Source: an uncultured Aquimarina sp.
GTDB taxonomy: Bacteria; Bacteroidota; Bacteroidia; Flavobacteriales; Flavobacteriaceae
Length of the DNA stretch: 64,000 bases
Assembly: GCA_947502885.1 (NCBI GenBank)
Contig: CANNBP010000005.1
Coordinates: 1-64,000 of the forward strand
Reading direction: 5' to 3'
Shown here: positions 63,433-64,000 of the stretch, in pieces
Layout of the letters: each line of letters begins with the position of its first letter
Position numbering within the stretch: position 1 is the first letter of the stretch
Translations under genes and position numbers: made by a program
The notes under the pieces: generated by a model
Databases searched by the model: none
The model's input: the letters and a program-made list of their open reading frames with translations, nothing else
What the model was told of the DNA's origin: nothing

Positions 63433-64000
63433 ATGTATAAATATTCCTTCCTGTTTTTAGTCTTTTTAATTTCTAGCATGATGTTAGGCCAAAATGCGAT
63501 ACTCAAAAAAGATAGCCTATTAGAAAAGGGGTTTAAAGAATTAAGTGATGGCTATTATGAATGGGAGGCTACTCCTGAAAAGTCTATTTTATATGCAAAA
63601 GCCTATTTAAAAAAAGCAAAACAAAAAAAGGATACTTTTAAGATAGCAACAGGCTATCATTTTATGGCATATTATTTCTTTAATGATTCCGATGACTACA
63701 AATCCTCCTATACCTATTGCGATAGTATTATTCAAATAACTAAATCAAAAAAATTTAAAAACTACCCTATATCCGCATACCTTTTGAAGGCTGATTTATA
63801 TTTTTCGAAAATGAATTTTAAGGAATCATTTAACACATATATTTCCTTAAAAGAATATATTGATGATGATGATGATGAAATGAATTTTTATATAAATCAT
63901 CAAATTGGAGGGATTAAGTCTAAATTATTACAGAATAAGGAAGCCTTAAGGGTTTTTAAGCAAAGCTGGGATTTTGTCAATAAAAAAGGTTATAAAACTA
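63433..64000 (+). CDS. TPR regulator or sensor, N-terminal part (runs off window)
   Basis: 189 residues are seen. Signal peptide (MYKYSFLFLVFLISSMMLG), then TPR-like repeats starting YEWEATPEKSILYAKAYLKKAK. This resembles the first part of the TPR-AraC protein at 17556-19283. If the missing part carries an AraC domain, it would be a second member of that regulator class next to small HTH genes; the end is not visible. Confidence 0.7.
   Translation, partial: MYKYSFLFLVFLISSMMLGQNAILKKDSLLEKGFKELSDGYYEWEATPEKSILYAKAYLKKAKQKKDTFKIATGYHFMAYYFFNDSDDYKSSYTYCDSIIQITKSKKFKNYPISAYLLKADLYFSKMNFKESFNTYISLKEYIDDDDDEMNFYINHQIGGIKSKLLQNKEALRVFKQSWDFVNKKGYKT

Overview
The window is about one-third GC, densely coded chromosomal DNA from a member of the Bacteroidota, most likely a marine Flavobacteriaceae (Aquimarina-like lifestyle is a guess). 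Support: a type IX secretion C-terminal sorting domain on a chitin-binding-type protein, TonB-dependent receptors with CarboxypepD_reg N-termini, DUF4270 and GLPGLI proteins, TPR-AraC regulators, TAnnTTTG-type -7 promoter boxes, and the flavobacterial gene order glmS / DUF4270 / starch synthase-like / panC / panD / flippase / radA. There is one tRNA (Ala, GGC); I see no rRNA, CRISPR array or insertion sequence.

Layout. 1-1215: end of a secreted FN3/chitin-binding protein. 1.4-6.1 kb (minus): lipoprotein, then accC-accB-fabH and rpmF-DUF177 (fatty-acid synthesis start and ribosome). 6.3-12.7 kb: pdxA, ribE, a small FAD oxidoreductase/mtgA/GNAT/Gre-like operon, lipoproteins. 12.9-20.5 kb: alpha/beta hydrolase and a compact class I lanthipeptide locus: a 51-codon precursor gene, a stem-loop, a split LanB dehydratase, a TPR-AraC regulator and two paralogous small HTH proteins. 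20.6-30.0 kb: recX, JmjC-like protein, and the biotin pathway (bioB, a ketoacyl synthase, bioA, bioD, bioF) interrupted by an oppositely oriented membrane-protein pair. 30.1-31.9 kb: atpC-atpD. 32.6-39.0 kb: O-acyltransferase/acetylesterase pair, GDSL lipoprotein and TonB receptor. 39.3-54.3 kb: glmS to radA, lpxH, queD, enoyl-CoA hydratase, MATE pump, stress protein, tRNA-Ala. 54.4-61.3 kb (minus): a block with small membrane proteins, lipoproteins, a truncated HlyD-type export protein, a TonB-receptor-like protein, GLPGLI and a 65-aa secreted Cys-containing peptide. 61.6-64.0 kb: tiny genes of unknown function, among them a third copy of the HTH family and two paralogs of another small family, repeats, and the start of a second TPR protein.

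The most interesting part is the lanthipeptide locus. The precursor is short and easily missed; it has a Lys-rich leader ending NGG and a core with two Thr, one Ser and a single C-terminal Cys. An almost identical 18-base motif with internal dyad lies in front of the precursor promoter and upstream of the regulator gene, suggesting a regulon. No cyclase, exporter or protease is seen within the window. The same small HTH family recurs at 62.1 kb near a second TPR protein and small-peptide genes, hinting at a repeated regulatory module.
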